Shown one piece after another: positions 9,961-18,303 of a stretch of 64,000 nt of DNA. Location of the stretch: assembly GCA_013178225.1 (NCBI GenBank), contig JABLXE010000011.1:28429-92428 (forward strand). Reading direction: 5' to 3'. Source of the stretch: Methanotrichaceae archaeon (GTDB taxonomy: Archaea; Halobacteriota; Methanosarcinia; Methanotrichales; Methanotrichaceae). A program made the position numbers and the translations under genes. Position 1 is the stretch's first letter; each line of letters starts with the position of its first letter. The notes under the pieces are model-generated. The model was not told the origin of the DNA. It did no database searches and saw only the letters and a program-made list of their open reading frames with translations.

Positions 9961-10195
9961 CTGTTCGAAGATGATATGGGGGATAAAATATATGCCATCT
10001 TGAGGAGACGAATCTCAATAGATTTTCGCTTCTGCCGGATGAGCCGGGGCCGTGTTCTGCCGGTGGGGAAAAAAGGCCTTCGCTAATGCAGTTTGGCACA
10101 ATCGGCATCCGCTCAATCCTGGCGATTGCTGTCTGAGATTAGTCCCCTTATCGAGATGTATTGCTCGATATCAATCGCTGAATTTTTCAGATCCT

Positions 10196-10570
10196 TCAAA
10201 CCTGAGGCCATTTGGGCAGATGGTCAAACGGAGTGTACCAGAAGGTTCCATACCAGGCGTCAACGCCGAGATGCCGTCCGCTGGTAGCTGTAACAGTGCA
10301 GGGTTGTGTGTAGTTGCAGGGCGCTGGTGGACAGTAATACGGCCAGCAGCAACAGCTGGAGCAAGACTTTTCCGCTTTGGTGGATATCACCGTATTTCTG
10401 GCATTGCTTCCGACGATCTCCAGATCAATAGAGCCTGCGGCAGGTGCGGCGATGCGAGTATCTTCGGTATTGCTTCCCACTATGTCTACCACTATCGATC
10501 CGTGGCCGGCAGCTAAGGATACGGACGATAGAGCCACAAACATCAATATGAATGTTATTGCCTTCTTCAA
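10196..10570 (-). CDS. Secreted protein with tandem VGS motifs and Cys cluster (paralogue A)
   Basis: A 124-residue exported protein of no named family. A signal peptide (about residues 1-21, MKKAITFILMF...LAAGHG) is followed by two approximate repeats, VVDIVGSNTEDTRI and DLEIVGSNARNTVI. A cysteine cluster (CSSCCC, about 69-74) and a Pro/Tyr/Cys-rich tail come after. The same order, signal peptide then two (V/I)GS repeats then CCC, occurs in the gene at 12926-13363, so these are paralogues. The repeats look like short beta strands. A surface or sheath role is a guess. The 9961-10195 spacer shows nothing. Confidence 0.7.
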   Translation of the reverse strand: MKKAITFILMFVALSSVSLAAGHGSIVVDIVGSNTEDTRIAAPAAGSIDLEIVGSNARNTVISTKAEKSCSSCCCWPYYCPPAPCNYTQPCTVTATSGRHLGVDAWYGTFWYTPFDHLPKWPQV

Positions 10571-10602
10571 CCCTCTTTCCTCCCTTTCGATCTATAGTTA
10601 AG

Positions 10603-10633
10603 GCTTTTTATATATACTGAAAGTAGAAAAATC
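10603..10633 (-). promoter_or_regulatory. Promoter of VGS paralogue A
   Basis: The minus strand reads TTTTTCTACTTTCAGTATATATAAAAAGCC, a strong TATA box about 40-50 nt before the ATG at 10570. The TTTTTCTACyTT part recurs in front of the paralogue at 13363. Confidence 0.6.
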
Positions 10634-10723
10634 TTTCGCCCATTCTTTTGGAAGTCATCAGGACGGGCGGGAATGTGAGGATGATTGCTGAGTCTCCCGT
10701 TTGGTCCCGAAGGAAACTCAGTC

Positions 10724-11182
10724 TCAGGATTTCGAAGGGCAGCTTACCAATATCGTCACCCGGTCTCCGTCACTGAGGCCCAGGACCTCCCTGAGCTTTG
10801 CCGGAGCCAGGACCTCGATCACATCGCTGGGATAATGGGTTCTCTCTGGGATCACCACCGCCGCTGAAACGCCGGATATCCTTGCCGGGTAGCATCTGCT
10901 GGAGCCGTAGACGTGCTCACCCTGGACAAAGCCCTGGATAATGATTGCCTGACGCCTGTCCAGCTCTTCGCGATGCCCCATGCTGGACGGATAGAGATGA
11001 ACGTTGAGGGTCCCGGGGAAAGGTGAGAATCCCAGTTTCTCCTCAAACTGTCTCCGGTATCCGGGAATACTTACGTAATGCTGCGCTTTTCCTGATCCCG
11101 GCAGGACCCTTCCCTCCAGCTGCAATGCTTTCAGCTCACGGTCTGCGCCTTTTGCCGTCGCTTTCCCCGGTCGCCTGTCCAT
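10724..11182 (-). CDS. ribK: CTP-dependent riboflavin kinase
   Basis: The archaeal enzyme that phosphorylates riboflavin to FMN with CTP. This 152-residue protein is the stand-alone DUF120 domain without the N-terminal helix-turn-helix found in some homologues. Diagnostic segments are GRVLPGSGKAQHYV (about 24-37), PFPGTLNVHL (about 54-63), the Tyr/Arg-rich middle and AAVVIPERTHYP near 109-120. Its FMN product would serve flavoproteins such as the prenyl-FMN-dependent UbiD protein at 28.6 kb. It is divergent from the acetyltransferase gene. Confidence 0.93.
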   Translation of the reverse strand: MDRRPGKATAKGADRELKALQLEGRVLPGSGKAQHYVSIPGYRRQFEEKLGFSPFPGTLNVHLYPSSMGHREELDRRQAIIIQGFVQGEHVYGSSRCYPARISGVSAAVVIPERTHYPSDVIEVLAPAKLREVLGLSDGDRVTILVSCPSKS

Positions 11183-11401
11183 TCGTTGATCCCCTTTTCA
11201 GCCGAACCCTTCTCTCTTTTCCCGTTTTATCAGATTTCCGGAAGGAGACTCGGGGCTTTCCCGGATTCCTGGAGCGGCTCGGGGCGGGGAAAGTTTGGGT
11301 CAGGTGTGTTCGTTCGGGACGGACCGGTATGGATCGGTATTTATGTCCTAGCCCGGCTATTATTAATTGATAATTTCTGGGATGGCAGGAGAGGTTTGAC
11401 C

Positions 11402-11833
11402 GTGGTGGATGAGAATTGCATCAGGATCGATTTTGGACATTCGTGCGAGGAAGAGCCGGTGGTCGAGCTTTACCGCTCGGGCGGCTGGTGGAAGGAAGAT
11501 ATGGACCCTTCCAAGATCGGTATGCTGATCTCCGGGAGCTATTTGTTTGCGGCTGCGATTGAGACCTCGACCGGCAGGTGCATAGGCATGGGGCGGGCGG
11601 TCTCGGATGGGGTAGCAGATGCCTATATCCAGGATGTGGTCGTTCTCTCCGGCTGGAGAGGGAAAGGAGTTGGAAGGATGATTGTGTCTGCGCTCCTGAA
11701 GCGTTGCCGGTCCGGGGGAATTTCGTGGATAGGATTGATTGCCCAGCCGGGAACAGAGGGATTCTACCGCTCGTTGGGTTTTTCGCCCATGGAGGGACAC
11801 GTTCCCATGTTGCTCACGGGGGGAATTGATTGA
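11402..11833 (+). CDS. GNAT-family N-acetyltransferase
   Basis: The open frame begins at 11186, but its first 70 codons are low-quality. GTG at 11402 preceded by AGGAGAGG gives a 143-residue protein of normal GNAT size. The acetyl-CoA-binding motif A is clear: YIQDVVVLSGWRGKGVGRMI, with the Q/RxxGxG/A loop as WRGKGVG. GFYRSLGF near the end is motif B. The acceptor is unknown. Its stop overlaps the start of the next gene (TTGA at 11830-11833), so it is probably translationally coupled to the DUF2156 protein. Confidence 0.85.
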   Translation: MVDENCIRIDFGHSCEEEPVVELYRSGGWWKEDMDPSKIGMLISGSYLFAAAIETSTGRCIGMGRAVSDGVADAYIQDVVVLSGWRGKGVGRMIVSALLKRCRSGGISWIGLIAQPGTEGFYRSLGFSPMEGHVPMLLTGGID

Positions 11834-12744
11834 CGCTGAAAGACTCTGATTTCAAGCCGGTCGCTCTACAGGACCGGGACCTATTCCAAAGACACTACCT
11901 GGCGTTTCCTCAGCAGCATAGCGATAATACTTTTGTCAATATGGTTTGCTGGAACCATTATGCCCACTATCGATTCGCATTCGAGCAGGACTGCATCGTG
12001 CTCTCCAGCACCATCGATGGAAAAACCCGCTTTAGGCCGCCGATAGGTCCGCGAGATCCCGAACTGCTGGCTGAGGTGATGGAGCTTTCGGCAAGAAGCG
12101 ATGATCCACATCCTTTGGTGATCCTTGATCCTGGGTCTTGGGAGTGGATCTCGGAGCTTTACCCGGGCCTGGAGCTTCATCCTGAGCGGGACTACTTCGA
12201 CTACGTTTACCTGGCGTCTGAGCTGGCGGAGCTTCCCGGAAAAAAGTTTCAGACCATCCGGCATCAGTTAAACCAGTTCCAGCGCCAGTGCTCTCCGGAA
12301 GCTATGCCGGTGAACGCCGACTGCATGGATGAAGTGCGCGAATTTCTGGAAAAGTGGTGCGAGTGGAAGGACTGCGATTCTGAACCCATACTGGCCAACG
12401 AGAGGGAAGCTGTATTCTTTGCCATCGACCACTTCCAGTCGCTGCAATTGTCCGGGCTGGCCATTAGGGCAGAGGGACAGATCGGGGCCCTGTCCGTATT
12501 CGAGCGGTTAAACGAGAGCACGGCACTGGTTCACTTCGAGAAGGGCCTTCCTGATTGTAAGGGCATCTACAGGGCCATCAACGCCGAGACGGCCAGGTAT
12601 CTGGCTCCGGATTATGTCTACATCAATCGGGAGAGCGACATGGGGGTAGAAGGACTGCGGGAAGCCAAGACGAGGTATCACCCCCATCATCTGGTGGAGG
12701 TGCACCTGGTGAAGAGGGACGATCTGGAAAGGCTGGTGCTGTAG
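11830..12744 (+). CDS. DUF2156 / phosphatidylglycerol lysyltransferase C-domain-like protein
   Basis: A 304-residue soluble protein with two GNAT-like folds as in DUF2156 and the MprF C-terminal domain. Typical segments are QQHSDNTFVNMVCWN near 28-42, KKFQTIRHQLNQF near 138-150 and YINRESDMGVEGLREAK near 260-276. MprF proteins use aminoacyl-tRNA to modify lipids. Archaeal stand-alone forms are uncharacterised and this one lacks the membrane flippase half. It starts at TTG 11830, overlapping the acetyltransferase stop by 4 nt, so an aminoacyl or acyl transfer role for the pair is plausible but unproven. Confidence 0.82.
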   Translation: MTLKDSDFKPVALQDRDLFQRHYLAFPQQHSDNTFVNMVCWNHYAHYRFAFEQDCIVLSSTIDGKTRFRPPIGPRDPELLAEVMELSARSDDPHPLVILDPGSWEWISELYPGLELHPERDYFDYVYLASELAELPGKKFQTIRHQLNQFQRQCSPEAMPVNADCMDEVREFLEKWCEWKDCDSEPILANEREAVFFAIDHFQSLQLSGLAIRAEGQIGALSVFERLNESTALVHFEKGLPDCKGIYRAINAETARYLAPDYVYINRESDMGVEGLREAKTRYHPHHLVEVHLVKRDDLERLVL

Positions 12745-12925
12745 TGTCCCTTCGACGGCCGGATTTGATGGGATCATCCGGGCCTAAATAAATGCCAAGG
12801 CTAACGAAGCTCTCCCGCGTTGGGTCGCAGGCCTTATTCTCCTGCTCTGGTGAGAGCCTCCTTTTAGCCCCGTGGCTATCGATGATGCCTTATCGATGTT
12901 GCCTATCGATTTACCTGCATCGAAG

Positions 12926-13363
12926 TTACCTGTATCCTCCAATGGATAGAACCTGATTGTCGATTTGCGGTGAGCAGGGGCTCCAGCACGGTGGAACGCA
13001 CCCGCACGGCGTCCTTAGGAAGGATTTATGGTATCTGGTGGGGATGTAGGAGCTGTAGGGATAGCACAGGGATCGGGAAAAGTCGGCCCATTCGTTGGGA
13101 TAGCAGATGTTGCAGCAGCACGGTGCGTTCTTCTCGGCCAGAGGATTGCCGATCACGATATTGCTGGTCGTGCTCCCGACGATTGTCACCTCCACAGGCC
13201 TTCCACCGGGGTTGTCCACCTGAGCGTTCTCCGCCTGACTGCCTATCACATCCAGGGTCACGGTGCCATAACCACTAGCGTAACCACTGCCGTAACCACT
13301 ACCAGCGTACGCTGCAGAAGACCACAGCATAAGCAAGAGTCCTAACATGACTGCCCTTTTCAC
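12926..13363 (-). CDS. Secreted protein with tandem VGS motifs and Cys cluster (paralogue B)
   Basis: A 145-residue exported protein related to the gene at 10196-10570. The GTG at 13363 is chosen over the 13396 ATG because it directly precedes the signal peptide (VKRAVMLGLLLMLWSSAAYAG) and follows a purine-rich SD (GAAAGG). The mature part has a Gly/Ser/Tyr-rich stretch (GSGYGSGYASGYG), two repeats (TLDVIGSQAENAQV and EVTIVGSTTSNIVI), a CCCNIC cluster and a Cys/Pro-rich tail. Many even-spaced cysteines suggest disulfide or metal cross-linking outside the cell. No function is known. Confidence 0.7.
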   Translation of the reverse strand: MKRAVMLGLLLMLWSSAAYAGSGYGSGYASGYGTVTLDVIGSQAENAQVDNPGGRPVEVTIVGSTTSNIVIGNPLAEKNAPCCCNICYPNEWADFSRSLCYPYSSYIPTRYHKSFLRTPCGCVPPCWSPCSPQIDNQVLSIGGYR

Positions 13364-13399
13364 CCTTTCGCCCCCTTTCGAGCAAAATTTGAACATTAG

Positions 13400-13422
13400 A
13401 AGGTATTAAAGGTAGAAAAACT
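13400..13422 (-). promoter_or_regulatory. Promoter element of VGS paralogue B
   Basis: The minus strand reads TTTTTCTACCTTTAATACC about 40-60 nt before the GTG start. It shares the TTTTTCTACyTT core with the promoter of paralogue A, which implies common control. Confidence 0.45.
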
Positions 13423-13444
13423 TTTTGTGCTGGTATCTATCGTA

Positions 13445-13963
13445 TCACACCTTCGTCGCCTTGAACTTCCAGGACTCCAGGCCGGTCTTGATGAACTCGC
13501 CGGTCACGGTGTTCAGGCCCCAGAATTCGTTTTCATTGGTGCCGTACATCGATCCGGAGCTGCTAAGGATGCAGTTGATCCGCACAACCATGTAGACCGC
13601 AGAGCCGAGATCGTAGGTGCCCTCAAAGAGCGCCCCGTTTTCTGTGTACTGGCCGGCGATTGATCCGCTGCTGCCTGTCAGAACCGGGCCCTGGCCGTAG
13701 TCGGCGATGGTCCAGGTGTCGGGCTTGATGTCCCCCGGCTTTGGAGCATAGGGGTCGGCCGGATCTTCTGCCGGAGATGTCACCAGCTCGCCAAGCACGT
13801 CCCAGGTACCGATCACATCCTGGGGGCTGGCCCCGTCAGCACAGCAGATAGAGGCACCTGCACACGCAGCAAGGAGAAGCAGCAACGCGCTCAGGCCCGG
13901 CCGTTTCAAACTCTGATTCTTTGCCCTGGGTCCATTCATGTCATTCATGTTATTCATATTCAT
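13445..13963 (-). CDS. Secreted lipocalin-like hypothetical protein
   Basis: A 172-residue protein if it starts at the ATG at 13963 (about 8 nt after GGTGG). The frame extends to 14008. A signal peptide follows a short Asn/Met-rich head (MNMNNMNDMN), with core LSALLLLLAACAGASICCADG. The mature part begins QDVIGTWDVLGELV, similar to QSIYGSWNIVANGY in the gene at 15947-16783, and continues with many short beta strands and conserved Gly/Thr. That pattern suggests a lipocalin-like barrel. A lipobox-like LLAAC near the signal end could anchor it. The function is unknown. Confidence 0.6.
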   Translation of the reverse strand: MNMNNMNDMNGPRAKNQSLKRPGLSALLLLLAACAGASICCADGASPQDVIGTWDVLGELVTSPAEDPADPYAPKPGDIKPDTWTIADYGQGPVLTGSSGSIAGQYTENGALFEGTYDLGSAVYMVVRINCILSSSGSMYGTNENEFWGLNTVTGEFIKTGLESWKFKATKV

Positions 13964-14000
13964 GATTTCGTCCACCCCGAAGCCAAGTCGAAGCAAGTAA

Positions 14001-14043
14001 TTGATCAAGCGTCGATCAAGTATTATTGATCAAGTATTAATCA
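14001..14043. repeat. Three GATCAAG iterons upstream of the secreted gene
   Basis: GATCAAG occurs at 14003, 14014 and 14028. The last two are extended to GATCAAGTATTA, spaced 14 nt. They sit 40-80 nt before the ATG at 13963 and overlap the expected promoter, so they may be an operator. Confidence 0.5.
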
Positions 14044-14141
14044 TGAGTGAGCTATCCGTGAAAAAGACAGCGGTATGAGGCCTACCCCAGGTCCCGCCGG
14101 GCCAAAACCGCGAGAATTCTTCTCCGGAGCGCTTTTTCTAT

Positions 14142-14684
14142 TCAATCCTCTGTCAGATAGGCCAGCTTCTCCCAGCCGCTATTTCCCGTCCGCAAAGGCT
14201 GGTTCAGGATGACGTCGATCCAGCGAAATAGCAGCGAGGCGTAAGGGGCATAGAAATCTCGGGCAAAGGTCATGGCCTCTTCCAGGTTCTCGAAGCGACG
14301 AACCTCCTGATCCGAACCCGTCGACCCGGAAGCCGAGCCGATGGCTGTGTTGGCTACAAACGAGGAAAAGCCGCAAGAGGCCTTGGCCGGCTGGAGAGCA
14401 TCGATGTTCACCGGAACGCCGCCGTAGTTCTGGTAGATGTAAGAGATGAGCTGGTCACGATCTACTGCCCCCTCATCCTCTGCCTCCTGAATCAGGTCGG
14501 GATGCAGGCCTTCCGGCTGGGGGATCAGGCAGGCGTCCACCACATAGGGAAAATCGCCCCCACCCAGGTTGGCAGCCTCCAGGACCACGCCCAGCAACAG
14601 ATTCCGACCGCGCTTTAGGCAGCACTGCCAGTTCTCGTCCTCCACGTACAGCAGGTTTCTGTCCAGCTCTAGAATGTCGGGCAT
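14142..14684 (-). CDS. Conserved hypothetical cytoplasmic protein
   Basis: A 180-residue acidic protein with no signal peptide or membrane segment and no family I recognise. The N-terminal half is hydrophobic-core alpha/beta (NLLLGVVLEAANLGGGDFPY), and the C-terminal half has a helical segment (FENLEEAMTFARDFYAPY). It follows the YkgJ-type gene by about 38 nt on the same strand, so the two are probably co-transcribed and may act together. Its start is ATG 14684. Confidence 0.6.
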   Translation of the reverse strand: MPDILELDRNLLYVEDENWQCCLKRGRNLLLGVVLEAANLGGGDFPYVVDACLIPQPEGLHPDLIQEAEDEGAVDRDQLISYIYQNYGGVPVNIDALQPAKASCGFSSFVANTAIGSASGSTGSDQEVRRFENLEEAMTFARDFYAPYASLLFRWIDVILNQPLRTGNSGWEKLAYLTED

Positions 14685-14722
14685 TGTCAGAAATGATTGG
14701 AAAGGATCGAATTTAAGCCCTG

Positions 14723-15310
14723 TTATTCGCCCCGTTCTTCGCCCGGCTCATCCTTCATCTCTTCCTTCTGCTCCTCGTTCTTCTTCATGATCTCTTTGAT
14801 CTTCTCCTTCTCTTCATCGCTCAGCTTCTCGAATTCCTTCTCCGATCGGTCGACGATGTCCTTCATCAAAATGGCGTGGATTATGGGCAGAACCGCGATG
14901 AAGCGCTCCTCTTCCTGGTGCTCTTTTCTGGCAGCGTCTCTGATCTCCTCCAGCGCCTCCTGGCTCATCTCACCCTGATTGAGGCCCGGGCATTCCGGGT
15001 CTCTGATCAGGAAACCGTGGCCGTCGAAGCGCAGCGGATAGGCCCGGCAGGCGATGGGGCGGCTGTCGAAAATTGAGCACTCCTTCTTCTCTGTGTCATA
15101 CATCGGGCACCTGCCTTCTTTGTTCGTCAGGCGGATCTGGGGGAGGCCAGAGTCTTCGGCTACCGACAGATCGGCGAAGACCCGGTAGACCGTCCCGTCC
15201 TTTGACCACCTCTCGATGTCGTCCAGATAAACGGGCAGGTCGCCTCTGGTCTCGCAGCACCGGCCGCATCTCTGGCAGTTGAATATGAATTTGGGCTTTG
15301 AGCTGTCCAT
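14723..15310 (-). CDS. YkgJ-family cysteine cluster protein
   Basis: A roughly 195-residue protein with the CxxCxxCC signature at the N-terminus (CQRCGRCC, about 13-20), GRCPMYD, CSIFDSRPIACRAYPLRF and DPECPG. Eight or so cysteines are expected to bind a metal or Fe-S cluster. The C-terminal 50 residues are a highly charged Lys/Glu coiled coil (LSDEEKEKIKEIMKKNEEQK), an unusual extension. The ATG at 15310 is preferred over the preceding TTG at 15313. The family's reaction is not established. Confidence 0.85.
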   Translation of the reverse strand: MDSSKPKFIFNCQRCGRCCETRGDLPVYLDDIERWSKDGTVYRVFADLSVAEDSGLPQIRLTNKEGRCPMYDTEKKECSIFDSRPIACRAYPLRFDGHGFLIRDPECPGLNQGEMSQEALEEIRDAARKEHQEEERFIAVLPIIHAILMKDIVDRSEKEFEKLSDEEKEKIKEIMKKNEEQKEEMKDEPGEERGE

Positions 15311-15769
15311 CAAATCACCGCGTAGGTGGTGTATTCAACTGGGCGGATTTAGGTTTGGTGGTGCTGCAGACGATATGGGTGAGAAATTTCAATAAATCGA
15401 ATCATGTGAACCATCCGGTTGGGGGACCTGGGAAGAATCTTTCTCTCCATCTGCATGTTGTACGCGCTAAATTATACAAACAATAAAATTGGCCCAAATT
15501 CGCTCTGGGCAAACTGATTGTTCCTATAGACTTGATAAAATCGCATCGACAATTGCCCGATATCGAAAAATTGATCGCGGTTATTCTGAGAATACGTTAT
15601 AAAACCCGCCGCAAAAAGTAGGTGGGGTCACAGGTTTCAGAAAGGGCTTTATAAAATGCAGTTTCAGCTTTGAAGTTGCTAAAAAATAGAGAGAAGGGTT
15701 TACGGGTTACGCAATACCCCTGAATGGCAGGATTATCCGTTATAACTCAAGTCTTTGACCTGGAATAGG
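15311..15769. other. Intergenic region without recognised gene
   Basis: About 460 nt of mixed composition. Short open frames lack SD signals and show no similarity I recognise. AT-rich stretches near 15465-15545 and 15590-15690 may hold promoter elements of the YkgJ gene. Confidence 0.4.
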
Positions 15770-15922
15770 CTACTTTGGGCTTCTGTGATGTGCCCAATGA
15801 CTTAGAGCTTTCTCTTTATTATTCCAGGCATCTTCATATTGAGGATTGTTCTCTATGGCCTTATCATATGCTTGGATGACCTCATCATACATTTTTGCAT
15901 ATTCACCTTTTAGATTGATCAC
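15770..15922 (-). CDS. Short TPR-containing ORF or gene remnant
   Basis: Starting at a GTG at 15922 with GAAGGATGAAG upstream, this frame encodes 50 residues containing one clear tetratricopeptide repeat: YDEVIQAYDKAIENNPQY then EDAWNNKEKAL. It is in the same reading frame as the upstream gene (15947-16783) and begins nine codons after that gene's TAG. It is either a tiny separate gene, the tail of a longer gene cut off by a stop mutation, or a TPR remnant. The WNNK and ENNP wording resembles the TPR protein at 50301-51218. Confidence 0.5.
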   Translation of the reverse strand: MINLKGEYAKMYDEVIQAYDKAIENNPQYEDAWNNKEKALSHWAHHRSPK

Positions 15923-15946
15923 AGTCTCTTCATCCTTTCGCCCCCA

Positions 15947-16783
15947 CTATTGTGGAACCGGCCCAACCAACTCTGGCGGATATGAGAAAAGAAGAACGCC
16001 ATCAAAATCTGGATTTATCCAATAATCTCCTACGTATCCTGCATAATCAGCCCAAGCATTGCATTGGGCTACTCCCCATTTGACAATGCAATCGCTATTA
16101 CATTTTTGATGACAGGGTCCAAATATGCTGCTTTCTCCTGTATCAGCGCACTTATCATAACACGCGTCGTGATCACGGCAGCCTTGATGAGTCAAGCAAC
16201 TTACTACATTATTATAAACACAATTATATTGTTGTCCTGACGTGTCGGTGATTGGAATTACAATATGCTTCATGGGGTCACAGCGATCTGAGGGGCAGTC
16301 CTCACCACATGCTCCTCTGCACTGTGCACATGATGCAATGCCCGGGTCCCTTAAGTTAGGTGCGCCAGCTGTACCGATTGGGCAAATGGGAAGAGTAGCT
16401 TGATCTTCAGAACCATTTATTCGCTCAGCGCTCCACTCGAAAAGTCTACCTGGGATATTTTGTTGCGTGAATGTTCCAGTCACGGCTTCTCCAGATAGTT
16501 CTCCTGTGTATAATTGGCTATACTTTGATCCATAATTCGAGTTGCGATAGAACTTAAGGTTTTTTCCGTTGAAACTGATATCTGTGATTTTTTCCGTGCC
16601 TGCTTCGAATTGGATAGTGCTATCCTTATCATTCAATTCCATTGTTCCGTGATACCCATTTGCCACTATATTCCATGAACCGTAGATGCTCTGAGGATTT
16701 GATTCTGATTCCGCACAGCTTGATGGATTTTGCAGGCTACATATTAGCAGCATCAAAAATACAGCTTTTTTCCTTAGTGCCAT
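15947..16783 (-). CDS. Secreted protein: lipocalin-like domain plus phospholipase A2-like domain
   Basis: About 278 residues from ATG 16783, which has GAGGGA 8 nt upstream. The open frame's TTG at 16789 is too close to the SD. A signal peptide with possible lipobox (LQNPSSC) precedes a beta-rich domain (about 33-125, YGSWNIVANGYHGTMELND). A Cys-rich domain then carries the secretory PLA2 active-site pattern CxxHDxC (CRDHDACYDKC; His207-Asp208 in the longer numbering) and about a dozen cysteines for disulfides. PLA2 enzymes cleave sn-2 acyl esters, which archaeal ether lipids lack, so the substrate would be foreign lipid or the domain may only bind. The family call rests on the motif and the cysteine density. 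Confidence 0.65.
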   Translation of the reverse strand: MALRKKAVFLMLLICSLQNPSSCAESESNPQSIYGSWNIVANGYHGTMELNDKDSTIQFEAGTEKITDISFNGKNLKFYRNSNYGSKYSQLYTGELSGEAVTGTFTQQNIPGRLFEWSAERINGSEDQATLPICPIGTAGAPNLRDPGIASCAQCRGACGEDCPSDRCDPMKHIVIPITDTSGQQYNCVYNNVVSCLTHQGCRDHDACYDKCADTGESSIFGPCHQKCNSDCIVKWGVAQCNAWADYAGYVGDYWINPDFDGVLLFSYPPELVGPVPQ

Positions 16784-17146
16784 TTTCAATCCCTCGCAAA
16801 ACTATTGCCGCTAATATTAATTAATTTGCCTATATTGCTGAGCTACTGTTTGGTTTAACTCGAATACGATGTGCTAGAATCCCATCCCCCGCACATTAGG
16901 TTACGGCCGAATCTTCTCGAGGTTCCCATTCAACATCCTCCAGATGAAACGCACCATCAGTCCATCCCGATGGGTCTCCAGATAGCGCCTAGGCCCTCGA
17001 TGACCCGGCTGTTAATATCGGGAAACCACCCCGCTTGTATCCGCTTCTGTGCTTGTTAGGCCAAACCCGATAGCAGGGATATCGTTGTCTTTAATTCAGA
17101 CATACAATCGTATTCTATATCGTATTAGTTTCAATTTTTGATGGAT
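16784..17146. other. Intergenic region, no supported gene
   Basis: The 5' part is the upstream region of the lipocalin/PLA2-like gene. On the minus strand an open frame of about 60 codons ends at a stop near 16911 but has no plausible start, and its translation resembles no family I know. It may be a decayed gene. Confidence 0.35.
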
Positions 17147-17674
17147 TTAAAATTCCAGTGAATACAACGCGGACGTCGGAGCGGCCATCATCTTCCATTC
17201 GACTTCATGATGAGCAGCCTTAATATCCGGTGATATATTCTTCGCGGCTTCGCCGATTATCTCCAGACTTCTAACAACGCCCCGCTGCAATAGCTCGTCT
17301 TCCAAGAGATCTTCGAACTCCAGGCCTTCGACGTTAGTGGTCAGAAAAGCTATCTCGTCAAGGATATGACCCAGATAAACTGAATCATCTCTAATCAGCC
17401 CATACCACCTCTCTCTCTCTACATAGGGCCTGATTCTGCGGCTGATTCCTTCCGGAGTGAGCAGGTCAACCCTCCTGCCGAATAGATCCTCAAGGAAAAA
17501 GGCGAGGTTCATGAAGTTCCGAAAAGTCGGGTCTTCGAACTCCACAAGTACGTCAATATCGCTTTCATTCGTCTCTTCTCCCCGGACAAAGGACCCAAAG
17601 AGACCTATGCGGCGTACGGAAAAGCGGTCCTTGATCTCCTGTTCATGGCTTCGGAGGATCTCAATGACCTTCAT
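17147..17674 (-). pseudogene. MntA-like antitoxin fused to truncated HepT-like toxin
   Basis: Residues 1 to about 95 are a minimal nucleotidyltransferase (GSFVRGEETNESDIDVLVEF with the GSxxRG and DxD motifs), as in the MntA antitoxins that AMPylate HepT. From about residue 95 the frame runs straight into a HepT/DUF86 sequence (IRDDSVYLGHILDEIAFL, VRSLEIIGEAAKNISP). Normally these are two separate overlapping genes. The HepT part stops after EWKMMAA, where the family continues with its RxxxxH catalytic block. Neighbouring frames show only fragments of it, so a frameshift probably destroyed the RNase site. Likely inactive toxin with a surviving nucleotidyltransferase. Confidence 0.7.
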
Positions 17675-17691
17675 GAGGGCCCACCACAGCT

Positions 17692-18160
17692 CGATTCAAT
17701 TGACATGGCCACAACCATAGGATGCGATCACAGATAAGATAATGTGAGAACCTCCTGCTTCATAAACTAATCTCCCTCTTGCACATTCTTCTCATCTAGT
17801 CCATGATCCATCGACCAGCTCGTGAGTCCCGCTGCGGGTCGATGGAGGCATCCGGAACGATCGGCTGCCTCTATTCCGACCCGTCCCGCCATCCTATTGA
17901 GGCATTGGCCGACTCCTATCGCGACCCTCGATGCGGTTCTTTCCCGGCTGCTTCCTGGAATCCCGGAACATGTTGAACCCGGCGCGGGAACTTGAACTTC
18001 CTCTCCCCCAGCTCTCGGTCTACAGACTGCAGAGCCGTTTCATTCTGGCTCGCTGCCTTGACCCTGTTCAGAACCATATCCGAGAACTCTTCCTCCTCCA
18101 CCTGCACGTGTCGATGTACCACCTGCAGGAAGCTCCTGGTGGCCGGAGCGCCTGAGACGA
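17692..18160 (-). pseudogene. Duplicated fragment of ferritin 3' end and downstream region (copy 1)
   Basis: This stretch is an imperfect copy of 20575-21100. Identical blocks include ACCATAGGATGCGATCACAG near 17715 and the region around GAGTCCCGCTGCGGG near 17825. From about 18150 down to 17965 the minus strand still encodes a ferritin C-terminus (EEEFSDMVLNRVKAASQNE, VDRELGERKFKFPR), then drifts out of the parental frame where about 60 bp are missing. There is no start and no N-terminal two-thirds, so it is a pseudogene fragment. Confidence 0.8.
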
Positions 18161-18303
18161 ATATCGCACACGCAATTCAGATTCTCGTCAGAGCTGGATT
18201 ACGCGGTACAAAAAAGATCCGAGCAGGAAGGAGGATCGGGTCGCAGCATCCTCCTTTATCGGATTGCTTTCATGGCAAGAGACTGAACCGGGGAGGAGCG
18301 TTC

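Noticed and set aside
16860..17100. Roughly 60-codon minus-strand frame
   Set aside because: No start codon or SD, and no similarity I can name. It could be a remnant.
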